Part shown: positions 24,985 to 37,009 of the stretch, one piece after another
Numbering within the stretch: position 1 is the stretch's first letter
Layout: each line of letters begins with the position of its first letter
Source: Tachypleus tridentatus
Taxonomy: Eukaryota > Arthropoda > Merostomata > Xiphosura > Limulidae
Length of the DNA stretch: 64,000 nt
Direction of reading: 5' to 3'
Assembly: GCF_004210375.1 (NCBI RefSeq)
Contig: NC_134830.1
Location: 45,823,094-45,887,093, forward strand
Made by a program: the position numbers and the translations under genes
The notes under the pieces: generated by a model
Told to the model about the DNA's origin: nothing
The model's input: the letters and a program-made list of their open reading frames with translations, nothing else
Database searches by the model: none

Positions 24985-25950
24985 TTTTTTCATACCTCAG
25001 ATGTTTTCATTAGATGTCTAATAACAATAAAGGATCTTTCACGTCCATCAATATCTACAATTAACACAATATTTCATGTCCGATGCTGAGAGCACAATTT
25101 GAACGGACCTTCTTGATGTAGTGATAGTGCAGTCGTAGTGACAATCTCTGAGTCCTTCTGTCCTCCCGCTTGCACCTTGACACTTGGAAGTGCTTATGGC
25201 AAATGAAGAACATATGAGAGGCGGTGCCACTGCTGCATCTACTTCAGAAACTAAATTAACTTCTTACCTGTTTCAGTCAGGGGTCAAATACCTCTGATAC
25301 CTGCATGATGTCTCACAGGTTGGCTTAAAATTGTCTACTGAGCCAAACTAACAGGAAAATTCTACAACATCCTTATCCTAGCTACTGAGTTGATCATCAT
25401 TATATAAAACACAGAACCGCCCAGTATCAAACATAAATTTGTATGCTCTCAAGTCCAAATGCTACAAGCTGCAAACTATCATTGACTTGACTTCATTCTG
25501 GTAGCTATTTTCTTCTCTTAATCATAAGTCCTTTATATTTGGAAATCACTTTTAAATTATAACAACATTCAAAATCAAAGGTTCATAAGAATATAGAAAA
25601 CAGACTAACAAAGAACATTACTCGTAAACTCTGTGACAACAAACACTGGTTACATCAACAAATGTTTTTCATAACAACGTTAGCCACTTGTGTTCATGAG
25701 CTGAATTAAAACAGATAAAATTACGATAATAAGAAATAAAAAGGAAGTTTGGTTATATTTGTTTAGCATATGTTTACATAGGATTAAGTCAATCAAGAAA
25801 TTAAAAACTAAAACACGATATTTTCAAACAAGGAAACAGCTTGTAAGATAAAACAGGAGGAACGGAGAACAAAACCAAACTCAGCCTCTTATTTACCGTA
25901 TGCATATGTCTATTGTCTTACTATTCAGATGGGTAACAAACACTGTGTAA
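24985..25950. other. No firm gene; one donor-like site
   Basis: A minus-strand ORF (25048-25230) lies downstream of a donor-like GAAACAG|GTAAGA near 25268, but no family is recognisable. Confidence 0.4.
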
Positions 25951-26227
25951 GTTTGTTTGTTTGTTTTGAATTTCGCACAAAACTACTCGAGGGCTATCTG
26001 TGCTAGCCGTCCCTAATTTAGCAGTGTAAGACTAGAGGGAAGGCAGCTAGTCATCACCACCCACCGCCAATTCTTGGGCTACTCTTTTACCAACGAATAG
26101 TGGGATTGACCGTCATATTATAACGCCCCACGGCTGAAAGGGCGATCATGTTTAGCGCGACGGGGATGCGAACCCACGACTCTCAGATTACAAGTCGCAC
26201 GCTTTAAGACGCTTGGCCATGCCGGGC
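25951..26227 (-). repeat. tRNA-Thr-like SINE, full length
   Basis: Minus strand, tail GTTTGTTTGTTTG, head GCCATGCCGGGC. Confidence 0.95.
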
Positions 26228-26372
26228 GACTGTGTAAGAGTACAATCACGGAATATGTTCTGATCAAAATTCCCATATTGAAGTCTGAAGAAAGAAGTCT
26301 TTTCTTGTTCTTAATTTCTTTGCCATAAGTGTCTTTTCCCTTCAAATATTGTCGAATGAAAAAGAAGGAAAG

Positions 26373-26608
26373 GGCCTGGCATGGCCAGGTGGTTACGGCG
26401 CTTGACTCTAAACCTGAGGGTTACAGGTTCGAATCTTCGTCACACCAAACATGCTCGCCCTTTCAGCCGTGGTAAAAGAGTAGCCCAAGAGTTGGCGGTG
26501 GGTGGTGATGACTCGTTGTCTTCCCTCTAGTCGTACATTGCTAAATTAGAAAGGACAAGCGCAAGTAGTCCTCGAGTAGCTTCACGCGAAATTCAAACCA
26601 AACCAAAA
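26373..26608 (+). repeat. tRNA-Thr-like SINE, internal deletion
   Basis: Plus strand. About 40 bp are missing between the AGCCGTGG and TAAAAGAGTAG segments. Confidence 0.95.
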
Positions 26609-26609
26609 T

Positions 26610-28035
26610 ATTAACAAAATAAAGTGAATATAAAAATATTAAGCTGTATTAGAAACCTACCGCAATTGTGTTAATGATTTTTGATGATCTTGTCCTTCAT
26701 ATGGGCAGCTCAGATATTTCACGCTTTTCAAATTTTAGGTTTCTACTTTGAATATATTAAAGTATTTATGCTCTCATATTTGAGTAAAGATTAACTTTCT
26801 TAAAAGTAGTCGCAATATATTTTTGTAGCATAAATCCGATTTTCCTACCCCTCGATCAATATAAACACCTGAAGTAAAACATCAAATGAGACTGTGTCCT
26901 AACAAAGGAAATCACAATGTGCACGATTTATTGCTAAAAGTTAAAAGTTTCCAGTTTTGAAATATCGTTCACAAAGATAAAATCTAGCACACACACACAC
27001 AAAACTCGCCATCAGTTCTGCTTGCATAATTTAATCTGACAATAATACTGGAAAATATTTTGCTTATTCGTATTTTCAGTGATCTATTACAAGATTTAAA
27101 AAACAACAACATATTTTGCTCCTACTGTATTTTCCTACACCTGCATTAAAGATCGTATCAGAGTCATTGACTCAGACACCAGCGCCTTGTGTCTTTCAAA
27201 CGTAGTCTTACTATGGGAATCGAAACAGCTTCAGAAGTTGTGAGTTAGAACAAAATGGCGAGTTCTATGAGTTACCGCCCTTTTTTTTTTCTGTTGTAAT
27301 AATACACTTTGCAGAAAAAGGAAGTTTTAGTTACCTTATAGAACAGTAAAGAGAAGATTTACCATTAAAGTCACGTGGAAGTTTAAAATATGAGACCGAA
27401 ATGTGTGACGTCTCAACATCCTTGTAGATAGATGTCACTAAACTTTCCACATTAGAAGGTTCACGATTTTGTTTATATTTAAAACTTGTTCATTACAGCA
27501 CGGCATTTGTACGTTCTTCTTCAAAACTAGTGGAGCAGAATTTAGGACACGTGTGTTTATTCCGCTACGTACCATATTGCCCAAGACAATTCCAGTAAGG
27601 CCAGTTTTCTTGCAGCTATTTTTTAAGTGTTCATGTACGGTTACTGATGTAACAGAAGTTTCGACCAACATGCGTTGTAAAATTTAAAACACTTTTTAAT
27701 TAGCCCAAATATTAAAAGGTTCTCGAAAAATAATTTCAGTTCCATAAAATATCCAACTGCGTTGCTTTATTGAGAAATCGGTGAGAGAAAAGCCCATAAA
27801 GCTATGTCAAAGTTCTTATCTGATTAGAATATCGAAGAATTACTTCGAATAAAGACTTGATCTAAGATTTTGATGAGAAAAAATTAAAATTATTGTATTT
27901 TCCTTTTGCAATTCAATTTCAGACAGATTGTCTTCATATGAACTATAAATTTTGTTATATCAATTGTGTAAGTGCAATGATCAAAGCATTTGTAATGATT
28001 GTTTTTCAATAATAATTTGGTTTTGAAAGCTATTT
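26610..28035. other. No firm gene
   Basis: Overlapping ORFs on both strands at 27438-27687 have no clear family; a (CA)n run lies near 26990. Confidence 0.4.
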
Positions 28036-28036
28036 G

Positions 28037-28170
28037 TTTAACCAACAAATAGTAGGATTGGCTGTCGTAATATAACGACTTCATGGCTGAAAAGGCGAAC
28101 ATATCCGGTGCAGGGTATTCGAATTCGCGACCCACAGACTGGAAATTCAGCACCCTAATCACTAGCTCTC
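28037..28170 (-). repeat. tRNA-Thr-like SINE fragment
   Basis: Diverged head and central body only, minus strand. Confidence 0.75.
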
Positions 28171-28197
28171 CAGTGATAACAGTAGTCATTATATATA

Positions 28198-28235
28198 TGT
28201 ATGTGCGTGTGTGTGTGTGTATATATATATATATG
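28198..28235. repeat. (GT)n(AT)n microsatellite
   Basis: Alternating GT then TA dinucleotides, following a SINE fragment. Confidence 0.9.
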
Positions 28236-28357
28236 CAATTATTTACTTTTAAGTTCAATAAATGCAATATTTTATGTTTGATCATTTATTTATTCATGTG
28301 TTTATTACCCCACTTCCTTCAATGGCCAGCGCAATTCTGACAAATTATTTAACTAAA

Positions 28358-28434
28358 TAATTGGGTTTCGATATTCGCGGTGTGTAAAGAACAGGTAGTT
28401 CAATATATAGCTTTGTGCTCAATAACAAACGAAC
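28358..28434 (+). repeat. tRNA-Val-like SINE, family A, 5' truncated
   Basis: Begins in the B box (TTGGGTTTCGATATTCG), ends AACAAACGAAC. Confidence 0.75.
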
Positions 28435-28900
28435 TAACTTAGCCCAGTAAAGAATACCCACTGTTATTTATGCTCAGCATTGGTTGTCTTTATAATTTAA
28501 TAAGATATATTTTACTTATCGTATGCTATTTCAATAATTTGGGGTGTACGGAGGAAAATAAATGACTAACGATGACATTTGTTTGCTTTTGTTTATTAGC
28601 ATTAAAATGCAAGTTTATCAATAAAAATGATGTTGACTAATGACAACATGGCTAAACTAATTCAAAAGTTTCACAACAAAGTGAAATATGCATGGCTGTT
28701 AAGCCTAATTAACTTCTTTGCGTTGAACAGGTAACCAACAGCTTACAATAATGAACTTGTATTTAAACCATCAGGAGCGTTAATAATTTCAGGAATATCT
28801 CAGTGTATTCATAAATATCAAATAAAAATATAACTGTTTCTGATAGTACTTAAAACAAAACTTCGAGATGCGACTTTACGTTTTAGAAATTAATACTTAC

Positions 28901-28982
28901 GGATACAAACGACACATAAAGATACACATCAACGTACATTTCGCAGCAGTAAGAAGCATCTTCGTAAATTTCCTTCTTTAGT
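28901..28982 (-). other. Candidate 82-nt exon
   Basis: Ends in a donor TATCC|GTAAGTAT; the acceptor (TTATTTAATTAAG) is weak. The frame that continues from the 61-nt segment reads LKKEIYEDASYCCEMYVDVY and stays open to the donor. It may belong to an unrecognised gene or be leader sequence. Confidence 0.25.
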
Positions 28983-29439
28983 CTTAATTAAATAACATTA
29001 TAAAATACATTTAAAAAGGCATTTTCGTTACTCACAGGAAAATAATTAAACATAAAAAGCTACTAATGATAATAAAAGTTATACAGTTTATTGTCAAAAC
29101 TACATCATCTTTAATGCCTACTATTGTACCTAGCCAAAAAAAAGTCCACTTCAACGTGGACAATTTTAAAAGAAACATCTCAATGCGAGTTTTTTTAATT
29201 ATAGCTTCGTTTATTTATTCGTTACCAAACTTATAAATGACATCTCATCCCTCCTCTGCCTAATACACGCACGATGATACTCTGTTGTGGCATATAGCAC
29301 AATCATGGTTTTCTATGTGTGACAGAATTTATTCACATGTAATTTTTAATATTCTGTTGTGTCAAGCACACGTAAATCGAACTTTAAACGAAAGATATTC
29401 TAAGTCAAACCGATTATATTTCTCAGAGTAAAACTTTAC

Positions 29440-29500
29440 CTTTGTATGTATGTCGCCCTGTTTCCTTCACTAGCTGATTGAATATAATATGTGGTATGTG
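29440..29500 (-). other. Candidate 61-nt exon
   Basis: Bounded by a strong acceptor (TTGTTTTCTTTTTCAACAG) and a donor AAAG|GTAAAG. One frame reads TTYYIQSASEGNRATYIQ and joins in phase with the segment at 28982-28901. No start codon is present in that frame, and I do not recognise the peptide. Confidence 0.3.
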
Positions 29501-29886
29501 CTGTTGAAAAAGAAAACAATATTTAAAAAAAAGGGAAAAATCACAAATGAAACATAATAATTAAGTCATCAGAGGTTTCTAATCGTCTGCCATTTTAAAT
29601 TATCATGTCTCTTGTAAAGCGTATCTTACGAGGAATAATGATTATCGTAAGAACATACATGTTAATCTAAAAATTCTTAATGAAACACTGCTTTGTGCAA
29701 TATATTAAAGCATACTAAATATATTATATTTATCAAATTTACCGTTTATTTTAGAGGTTATTTTTACAATTTATAATCTTACGAAGCTAACATTGTTGTT
29801 CCTTTTATTTGTAAATACCCATTAATGCATAAGTTACATGAAGGATTTATCGCACTTCATCTGAGTCATTTGTATGTGTCAGTGGT

Positions 29887-30146
29887 TTGGTTTGTTTTGA
29901 ATTGCCCGCAAAGTTACACGAGGGTAATCTGCGCTAGCCAGGTTATCAGCGTAAGTCTAGAGGGAAGGCAGCTAGACATTACCATCCACTGCCAACTCTT
30001 GGACTACTCTTTTCCCAACGAGTAGTGGGATTGACAGTATAACGCCCCCACGGCTGAAAGGACGAGCAAGTTTGACGTGACGGGGATTCGGACCCGCGAC
30101 CCTCAGATTATGAGTCGAGCACCTTAACAACCTGGCCATGCCGGGT
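29887..30146 (-). repeat. tRNA-Thr-like SINE
   Basis: Near full length, minus strand, head CATGCCGGGT. Confidence 0.95.
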
Positions 30147-30229
30147 CATACATGCTAGTGAAGTAATGTGTCGCTGCAGATACAAGCCGTGATGACACGG
30201 GCGACACGTTTAGCATTAATACATTTAGC

Positions 30230-30465
30230 GGCTCGACATAGCCAGGTGGTTAGGGCACTCGACTCGCAGTCTGAGGCTACGGGCTCGAATCCCCTTAATA
30301 CCAAATATGCTCGCCCTTCCAGCCGTGTGAGCGGTATAATGTGACTGTCAATCCCACTCTCTATTGGTAAAAGAGTATCTTATGAGTTGGAGGTGGGTGG
30401 TGATGACTAGCTGTCCTCCCTCTAGTCTTTCATTGCTAAATTAGCGATGGCTAATGCAGATTTTG
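30230..30465 (+). repeat. tRNA-Thr-like SINE, tail truncated
   Basis: Plus strand, diverged head GCTCGACATAGCCAGGTGG. With the previous copy it forms a head-to-head pair. Confidence 0.9.
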
Positions 30466-30866
30466 GTTTTGAGTAAAAATATAACAAAGCCTTTCTGAAG
30501 AGAAGTATTCATGCGGTAAGACTGTTAAAGAATCTTGAACTAAAGGGAACCACATATGAAAGAAGGTTGCCTTCGACTTTTTCCATGAATGTTTAAGATA
30601 GTAACTGGTGCACCATAACCCAATTCAGAAGAATCCCGTCATCCGCAAAGTAAAGGCTATGATTACAAAAGAGAAGCATTCAACCCAAACACCCTACCTA
30701 CCAAACCCCAAAAAAAATTTATGAGTAAGCTGTGTACATCCTAGTACCATTAACAATAGAATAAACATAGAGTTGAACCTGACCTAGACTCACAAAGCAA
30801 GGTCCTCATGTCGCAACTAACAATGTTTTCATGTGAAATGTAGGTGGAGTAAAGATAATAGCATAC

Positions 30867-31140
30867 CTGTGAAACCCCCTGATACAGCTCGAATGGTCTC
30901 TAGTGCCCCTTGTCCACTAAAATGCAATCTTTGAAGCAGTCGTGCAAGTTTACTAGAAATTAGTGGAAAATTTGTTACGATGTGTGATTTAATGTTGGTC
31001 TCACCATAGTTCACATCTTTCAATAATAGTTCGTGGCCGAAAGATTGGGTACGTCAAACAATGAAAGTGGTTCCAATAGTATTACAGGATCCGGAGCCTC
31101 TGATAAAGTACGATTAACCTCAGTACAAGTCCAATATAAC
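30867..31140 (-). pseudogene. Coding-like relic, unrecognised
   Basis: On the minus strand, one frame (about 31140-31030) reads EVNRTLSEAPDPVILLEPLS and onward, then meets stops. A second frame takes over and includes SKLARLLQRLHFSGQGALET, then GGFT before a donor-like CAG|GTATGC at 30867. The residue composition looks protein-like and the frame change looks like an indel. I recognise no family. It could be a decayed gene or transposon fragment. Confidence 0.25.
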
Positions 31141-31874
31141 TGTCCTTACATGTGTGAATTTAAACATTCCAATCCGATATATCATGCCCATAATAAGCAT
31201 TAGACCACTGATAAAATGTATTACTTTTATTTAATGCGCACTTGTTGAGTGCTGCTTTTTATTTGTATGATCTCTCACCACTAATAAGTGTTTTAGACAT
31301 ATTCTCTATTTAAAAATATCAAATAATCTTGGAATAGTTATCATTGGTAGGTTTATTATGATTGTAAGTTTTCAATGAAAACTCGCTGTTAGTTTCTACA
31401 TATATTTGTTTCTTCTTTAAATCTGCTTACATATCGAACTAACACCTTGTATTAATAAGCAAAAGTTTACTGCAACCTCCTTTATTACAGTTTCTTGAGA
31501 AAACCTTAGAATTTATAATTCTAAAACGAGTTTTCTTCACTGAGCTTAATATCATTTTCCTAATTTGCCATGTCGTTTTCAGGAAATGAGACGCTATCCC
31601 AACGTCTTCTGTATTTTGTATTTCTTATTAGATAGAACTTAACCTAGATAATTTATTTCGTATACTGTTTCTTTCACAGAGAAGAAAAACTCCAACACTA
31701 AATCTTATCTTGTATCTTTACAGTGACTTCATTAATCCTTATAGCAACCTAATAGTTTACTTTATATTGTACCAACAAAGACAACATCGTCAACTTGTAC
31801 ACCATTTGTGTTAACGAAGTGTAACATCGAGTATAAAAGGCACTTTTTTGTTTTATGTTGTTCTCGTTAATCGT

Positions 31875-32142
31875 GGCTTGACACAGTGTGGTGGTTAGTA
31901 TGTTTGACTCGCAATCTGAGAAGTCGTGGATTCGAATCCCGTCACCAAACATGCTCGCCCTTTCAATTGTAAAGGCGTTATAAGTTGGCGGTCAATCCCA
32001 GTTCTTTTTTGTTTGGAAAGGTTCCCCAGGAGTAGGCGGTAGGCGATTTTAACGAGCAACCTTCCTCTTGTCTATCACTTCTAAATCAGAGACGGCCAGC
32101 AGGATGGTCGTCGAGTAGCTTGCGAGAAATTCAAAAAATAAA
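31875..32142 (+). repeat. tRNA-Thr-like SINE, old copy
   Basis: Plus strand, diverged throughout but alignable from head to AAAT/C tail. Confidence 0.85.
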
Positions 32143-32189
32143 CCTCTTAAGTGTTTTACAAATCGACTGAATTCACTTTTTCTCGTCTC

Positions 32190-32306
32190 ACGGAGTCAGT
32201 GACAAATATTCAGGCTTACAACACTAAAAATCGGGTTTCGATACCTTTGGTGGGCAGAGCACAAATAGCCCATAGTGTAACTTTGTCCTTAAAAACAATC
32301 AAACCA
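32190..32306 (+). repeat. tRNA-Val-like SINE, family A
   Basis: Plus strand, GGCTTACAACACTAAAAATC then GGGTTTCGATACC. Confidence 0.85.
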
Positions 32307-32561
32307 ATTTCTCTGTAGAACATAATATTAAATGTAAAGCATATATTTTCGTCAGTGACATGTCTTCTTAATCATGTCTGATATCAGATTTAATTTTATT
32401 TATAGACAGCACGATATGTTTATTGTCTGTAGTAAAATAATCCTCAGACGTAGGGTGCAAAGACCTTCTTCGAGAAATTCCTTCATATCCAACCTTCAAG
32501 CCAAAGTGTCAGGATTTTTGTCCTTCTGTTTCTTTGTTAAGCATGATGGATTGTATGCGTT

Positions 32562-32634
32562 ATGCGTACCACGAATATCGAAACCCGATTTTTACTGTTA
32601 TAAGTCTTTAGACCTACTGCTGACCACTGTGGGA
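32562..32634 (-). repeat. tRNA-Val-like SINE, family A fragment
   Basis: tRNA-like portion only, minus strand (TATCGAAACCCGATTTTTAC). Confidence 0.65.
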
Positions 32635-32894
32635 ACATTATAAGTCACAGGTCGAATTTGTCTGAGTCGTTTCAGTAGATTGACTAGCATACACACACTA
32701 AAACTGCACATTTCAGAATATGTTCAGACGATAGAGGGTTTTTTCCTGAATCTTACAGTTCGCGTTAAAATAACAGGTAAAGTAACGTCTCCATCATATT
32801 TTACATATGTTATAGTAGTTGAATCAATTTAAAAACATATAGAGAAATAAAAAGAATTCGACATTCAGTTTATTTCTATATATTTTTTTCTTTG

Positions 32895-33005
32895 TAGTTA
32901 AGCACAAATCTACACCAAGTGCTATATGTGCTCCCTCCCCACTACGGGTATCGAAACTCGCTTCAAGTCTGGAGACATACAGCTGTGCTACTGGAGATTC
33001 TGAAA
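32895..33005 (-). repeat. tRNA-Val-like SINE, family A
   Basis: Minus strand, diverged, AAGCACAAATCTAC to CTACTGGAG. Confidence 0.85.
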
Positions 33006-33198
33006 ATTTAGTCATATTATTACTAATATAAAACTGTGTTATATATTTAAGCTAAGTTCTACCAAGTGACATTTTGTTTGTGCAATTAGTGGATTTTTGT
33101 AATATTTAATTTTTTACAAGAAAAAGGTTTTGTTTTCATTTTTTAATTTAATCTTTCTGAAATTAACCCTCGTAAAACATTGTCCAGTGCTGACTTAC

Positions 33199-33231
33199 CT
33201 GAGTGGTAATGGAATGAAAATCCAGGAGTCG
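33199..33231 (-). other. Candidate 33-nt micro-exon
   Basis: A 33-nt segment between a pyrimidine-rich acceptor (ACTTCTGTATTTTGGGCAG) and a perfect donor (CTCAG|GTAAGT). It lies downstream of the CpG-rich candidate first exon on the same strand. It could be a leader exon. One reading frame stays open into the next exon-like segments. Confidence 0.3.
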
Positions 33232-33598
33232 CTGCCCAAAATACAGAAGTAAAAATAAACTTTCTTATGGTACTTGTTCATTAATTCGTACTGACATTAA
33301 AGATGACTAGATAAAACGAGAATACGTAAAACTAGAGACTATGCAACCGAACAATCTGCCATAAGACACGTTTTCCAGTAGATATATATACAGTGTATCC
33401 AGAACGTTAAGAAATCATTGTTAAGATGTAGGCTGGGATAAATGAGCGAAAGGCTAGTTTAATATCACCATGCTCGTATTGGAACGTCACTAACAAACCG
33501 TAAGAAAGTACAACCGCGAAGTAGTTGCGTTAGGGACGTCAGTTAATACTAGCATAAAACAGGAAGTAAAAACCGGTGACAGCTTGGGCCTGGCTTAC

Positions 33599-33720
33599 CT
33601 AGCGACCGTGGCCCCGCGGCCAGAAATGCCTACGTCCCGTTAGTTCCGTTACCTCTGCTGCCCTAGTTCCTTGTTTGTTTACCGCTAGGGGGCGTAAAGC
33701 ATCTCCAAAATTCTATGTAA
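33599..33720 (-). other. Candidate untranslated first exon in a CpG-rich island
   Basis: This GC-rich stretch contrasts sharply with its AT-rich surroundings. On the minus strand it ends with a donor CTAG|GTAAGC (33599/33598). The only ATG noted near its 5' side is followed by an in-frame TAG after five codons, so it would be leader sequence. The exon's 5' limit is a guess. The next recognised coding gene downstream on this strand is the MpaB-like gene, 26 kb away. Confidence 0.35.
33682..33694 (+). promoter_or_regulatory. CTCF-like motif
   Basis: CCGCTAGGGGGCG matches the core CTCF consensus (CCRSYAGRGGGCG-type). It lies inside the CpG-rich candidate promoter. Whether the factor binds here is unknown. 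Confidence 0.35.
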
Positions 33721-33778
33721 AGAAGACGAGTGTCTGTGTGGTAGTAACGCAAGGTATGATCGTGACACGGTATGAGCG

Positions 33779-33792
33779 TGACCTGTTGACCT
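33779..33792 (-). promoter_or_regulatory. Nuclear-receptor DR2-type element
   Basis: Two perfect half-sites spaced by two bases: AGGTCA-AC-AGGTCA on the minus strand. This is a classic RXR/RAR-type DR2 layout. It is upstream of the candidate minus-strand first exon. Confidence 0.35.
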
Positions 33793-34089
33793 GGTAGACG
33801 CAATAGTTAAGAATGAGATGTTCTTGATTTTTTCCTAGTTGTTTCTCATTTCTTTACGACTCCTTTTCTATTGTGAAATCAAGTTACTGGGAGTGATCTA
33901 CATCAAATGTAAAGAGAGTGGCTCGTGAAAGGTTCTTATTTCAAGTCTGTGATTGGTAAGCCAGTTGACGAGATCTTTTGTATGTCGAATTTCCAAAAAA
34001 ATCTGCAAAGTTTAAAATAAAAGTAATTTATATAATGTAATACAGACATACAGAAGTTTTACTGGACTACATATAAATAAGATTCATCG

Positions 34090-34315
34090 TTTGTTTGTTT
34101 AGTGAACTCTGAGTAAAGCAACGCAAGTGATACCTGCACTAGTTATTCCTAATTCTTAAATAATAGACTGGAAGGAAAACAGTTAGTCAACAACGTCCAC
34201 CCCCAACTGTTGTAAGATTGAATAGTTCTGTTGTTTTTTTTAGTGACAACAAGAATCGAACCACTAAACCTGACCTCTACTGTCAAACATTTTAATCACT
34301 GTGTCACGTTAGGCT
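34090..34315 (-). repeat. tRNA-Thr-like SINE, strongly diverged
   Basis: Order of blocks conserved (AAAGC, CTAGTTATTCCTAATT, AGTTAGTCAACAACGTCCAC, GAATCGAACC), with the AGTGGGATTGACC block lost. Confidence 0.7.
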
Positions 34316-34715
34316 CACATAAAATTTCAATCACTCGAAAGTAACTCGTAAAATTTAATTATGACTCATGCTGTTAACTCTATAAAAGTAGAATTATCGG
34401 TGGGATCCATAACAACATATCAATTTACAAAAACAATTTTACACTATATTTGTGCACCACATTGCTTGTAGGTCCAAAAACTGGGTTCCTGATACCAAGT
34501 GAGTCACACAAAACATTAAACGAAAATACTACCAACTGATCTCACAAATTAACCATGTACTTATCATAGAAAACAAATGGTTTCTCCCATTTTTTTATTG
34601 AACATTTGTTTACACTGGGTACTGTAACCATCGAAAATATAAAAATCACTCAATATAATGTGATGTGTAAAGGATATAAAACGTTATTGTAATCTTGTAT
34701 TCTGTAATCTTCCTA

Positions 34716-34982
34716 GGCCCAGCATGACCAGGTGGGTTAAGGCGTTTGACTTGTAATTTGAGGATCGTGAGTTCGCATCCCCGTCGCATCAAACATGCTC
34801 GCTCTTTTAGTCGTGGGGGCGTTATAATGTTACAGTCATCCCACTATGCGTTGATAAAAGAGTAGTGCAAGTGGTGGCAGTGGGTGGTGATGACTAGCTG
34901 CCTTCCCTCTAGTCTTACACTGCTAAATTAGGGTTTGGTAGCGCAGATAGCCCTCGTGTAGCTTTGCGCAAAATTAAAAAAA
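34716..34982 (+). repeat. tRNA-Thr-like SINE, full length
   Basis: Plus strand, head GGCCCAGCATGACCAGG. Confidence 0.95.
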
Positions 34983-34984
34983 CA

Positions 34985-36690
34985 TACACTACCTCTCATG
35001 CGCCAAATTATCGCTGTTTTGTTTGCCTGGTGATGAACCTGTAGACGGTCGAAGAATATACGTGTGTGTATTTCTCTGTAATAAACATTTCACAAACTAC
35101 AAATATTATATGGCTTCCACTATCTTAAAGTGTGAAAAAAGTTCCCACTATTTGGTTTAAGTTTATATATGAAGCTTTCGGCCGAGATCACGCTCTTGTA
35201 TAGTTATTTTGCCAGAGATAATCGGGCCTCGCAAAAGATACTTATTATCACGTGTCTACGCGCGAAATAAATAGACAAGGAATACAAACTAGGAACGTGA
35301 TTTCTCTGCGATGTGCGCAAAAAATTTGGTTGATTTTGGAACCATATGTAGTAGAAACATTCCATTACTCAGCGTTACTAGATGAAAGATGTGAGCTTTC
35401 CACTGTCACACATTTCTATCTTTTCGGTTTAAATATATTTTTAAATTGTCAATTTTAAAATTCATTTCGTGTTTAAGTTTGATGTGAAGAAGTTGTATAG
35501 CCAAAGGGATTCTCTACATGTAAAAAAACAGTCTATTTTAATGTAACTTCAGCAAGATGTCTCTCAAGTTAATTTTTTAAGATCGAGATTTTAATTTCAT
35601 TTCAGTTTTTTTATGTTATTTACTAATGTTTTCACCTTTAGGCTTGTCAGAAATAACGTTCATTCTGTTAAAAAATACCAACGTTTATAGTTTCAACTTC
35701 TGTAAACAGATTAAAAACAAACTTTATTTCCATACTGAGTTTAAAGGTTGTCATAAGCCTATTCGAAGGATGTGTAAAATAATAATATTTTATATAATAA
35801 TCACTTTCTAGATGTCTCTTACTTTTCTAAAAAGGTTGCTGAAAAATTATCGCGAAATTTGTGAAGTAAAGTAGCATTTTTTACGAGAATCTTTTTATTT
35901 GACAATAAAATCAAATCATTATAAATCTACTAAACATTTTATTGAAACACCAAACGTATACAGTTTAAAACCATAATTTAGAAATGTATAAATTAAAAAT
36001 CCGTAATCGAAAACCTGGCTTATGTGTTCTAGTTTTAGTAGGATATAAATTGGTATTGAAATGTAGATTTTCGGTTATTGGTTTTAAATTTAATGTATGG
36101 TGCCTCAACGATATTTTTAATGTTATTCACTTTTAGACTTTTAATAGTTTGATACAATTTAAATTTCTTAGGAGCTTAAGCATGAATATTTGGTTTTTAA
36201 AAATACAAAAAAAGGACTAAATTGTTTGCTGGCTTTTAAACTATGCCTTCAGAAAAGTGTGAAATAGTGAAAAGGTATATGTTGTTACTTATCCGTTTCT
36301 AACCTTTGAAGAATATTAAAAAATGATTTATTTGAAGAATGAAAAGTTTCATAACACAATGAATTATGTGTTTAATCCAAACATTTAAGATATGAATTTT
36401 TTTGTTATATCCGTTGAAATCCATATAAATGTATTTTATTGCTATATACTTGAACTTAAAATGATATGGCCTTGTTATTTATTCTAAAGTTATCCAGACA
36501 CAAAGCACACGCCACCAATATCCTCTGTCTGTAGTTATTGTATTTTTGTTCTTGTATGTGATTTTCGGAGGTGGGGGGTGCCAATGTGAATTTGAAATCA
36601 ACGAAATATTGTCTGTGTGAGAGTAGTCGCTATTATGAATGTATTTTTATATTGAATAATATACATATATATTGCTTGTTAGATATTAAG
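34985..36690. other. No gene seen
   Basis: AT-rich, short ORFs only. Confidence 0.5.
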
Positions 36691-36721
36691 CACACAGTTA
36701 CAGTGTGGGCTAACTGTAATG

Positions 36722-36837
36722 GCCCCTTCAGCGTCACAGTGGTATGTTTGCGGACTTACAACGCTAAAAATTATATTTTGATACCCGTGGTGAGCAGAGC
36801 ACAAATAGCACTTTGTGCTTAATTACAAACAAACTAA
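36722..36837 (+). repeat. tRNA-Val-like SINE, family A
   Basis: Plus strand; a second, truncated copy in reverse (about 36846-36920) follows directly. Confidence 0.85.
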
Positions 36838-36845
36838 CTATGATG

Positions 36846-36920
36846 TGCCTGCAGCGATTATCGAAACTCGATTTTTAGCATTATAAGTTCTTACACACCT
36901 TTCCACTGTAACGCTAAGAG
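36846..36920 (-). repeat. tRNA-Val-like SINE, family A fragment
   Basis: tRNA-like part only (TATCGAAACTCGATTTTTAG), tail to tail with the previous copy. Confidence 0.65.
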
Positions 36921-37009
36921 CACACACACACACATATACGTATATATTAGTTAGTATACACTTGTTATTCCTTCATTTTTAGAACCGTGTTATTTTTGTT
37001 TGTGTAGAG

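Noticed and set aside
27438-27687. Conserved-looking ORFs on both strands
   Set aside because: Both strands give plausible peptides, but neither matches a family I know and no splice sites frame them.
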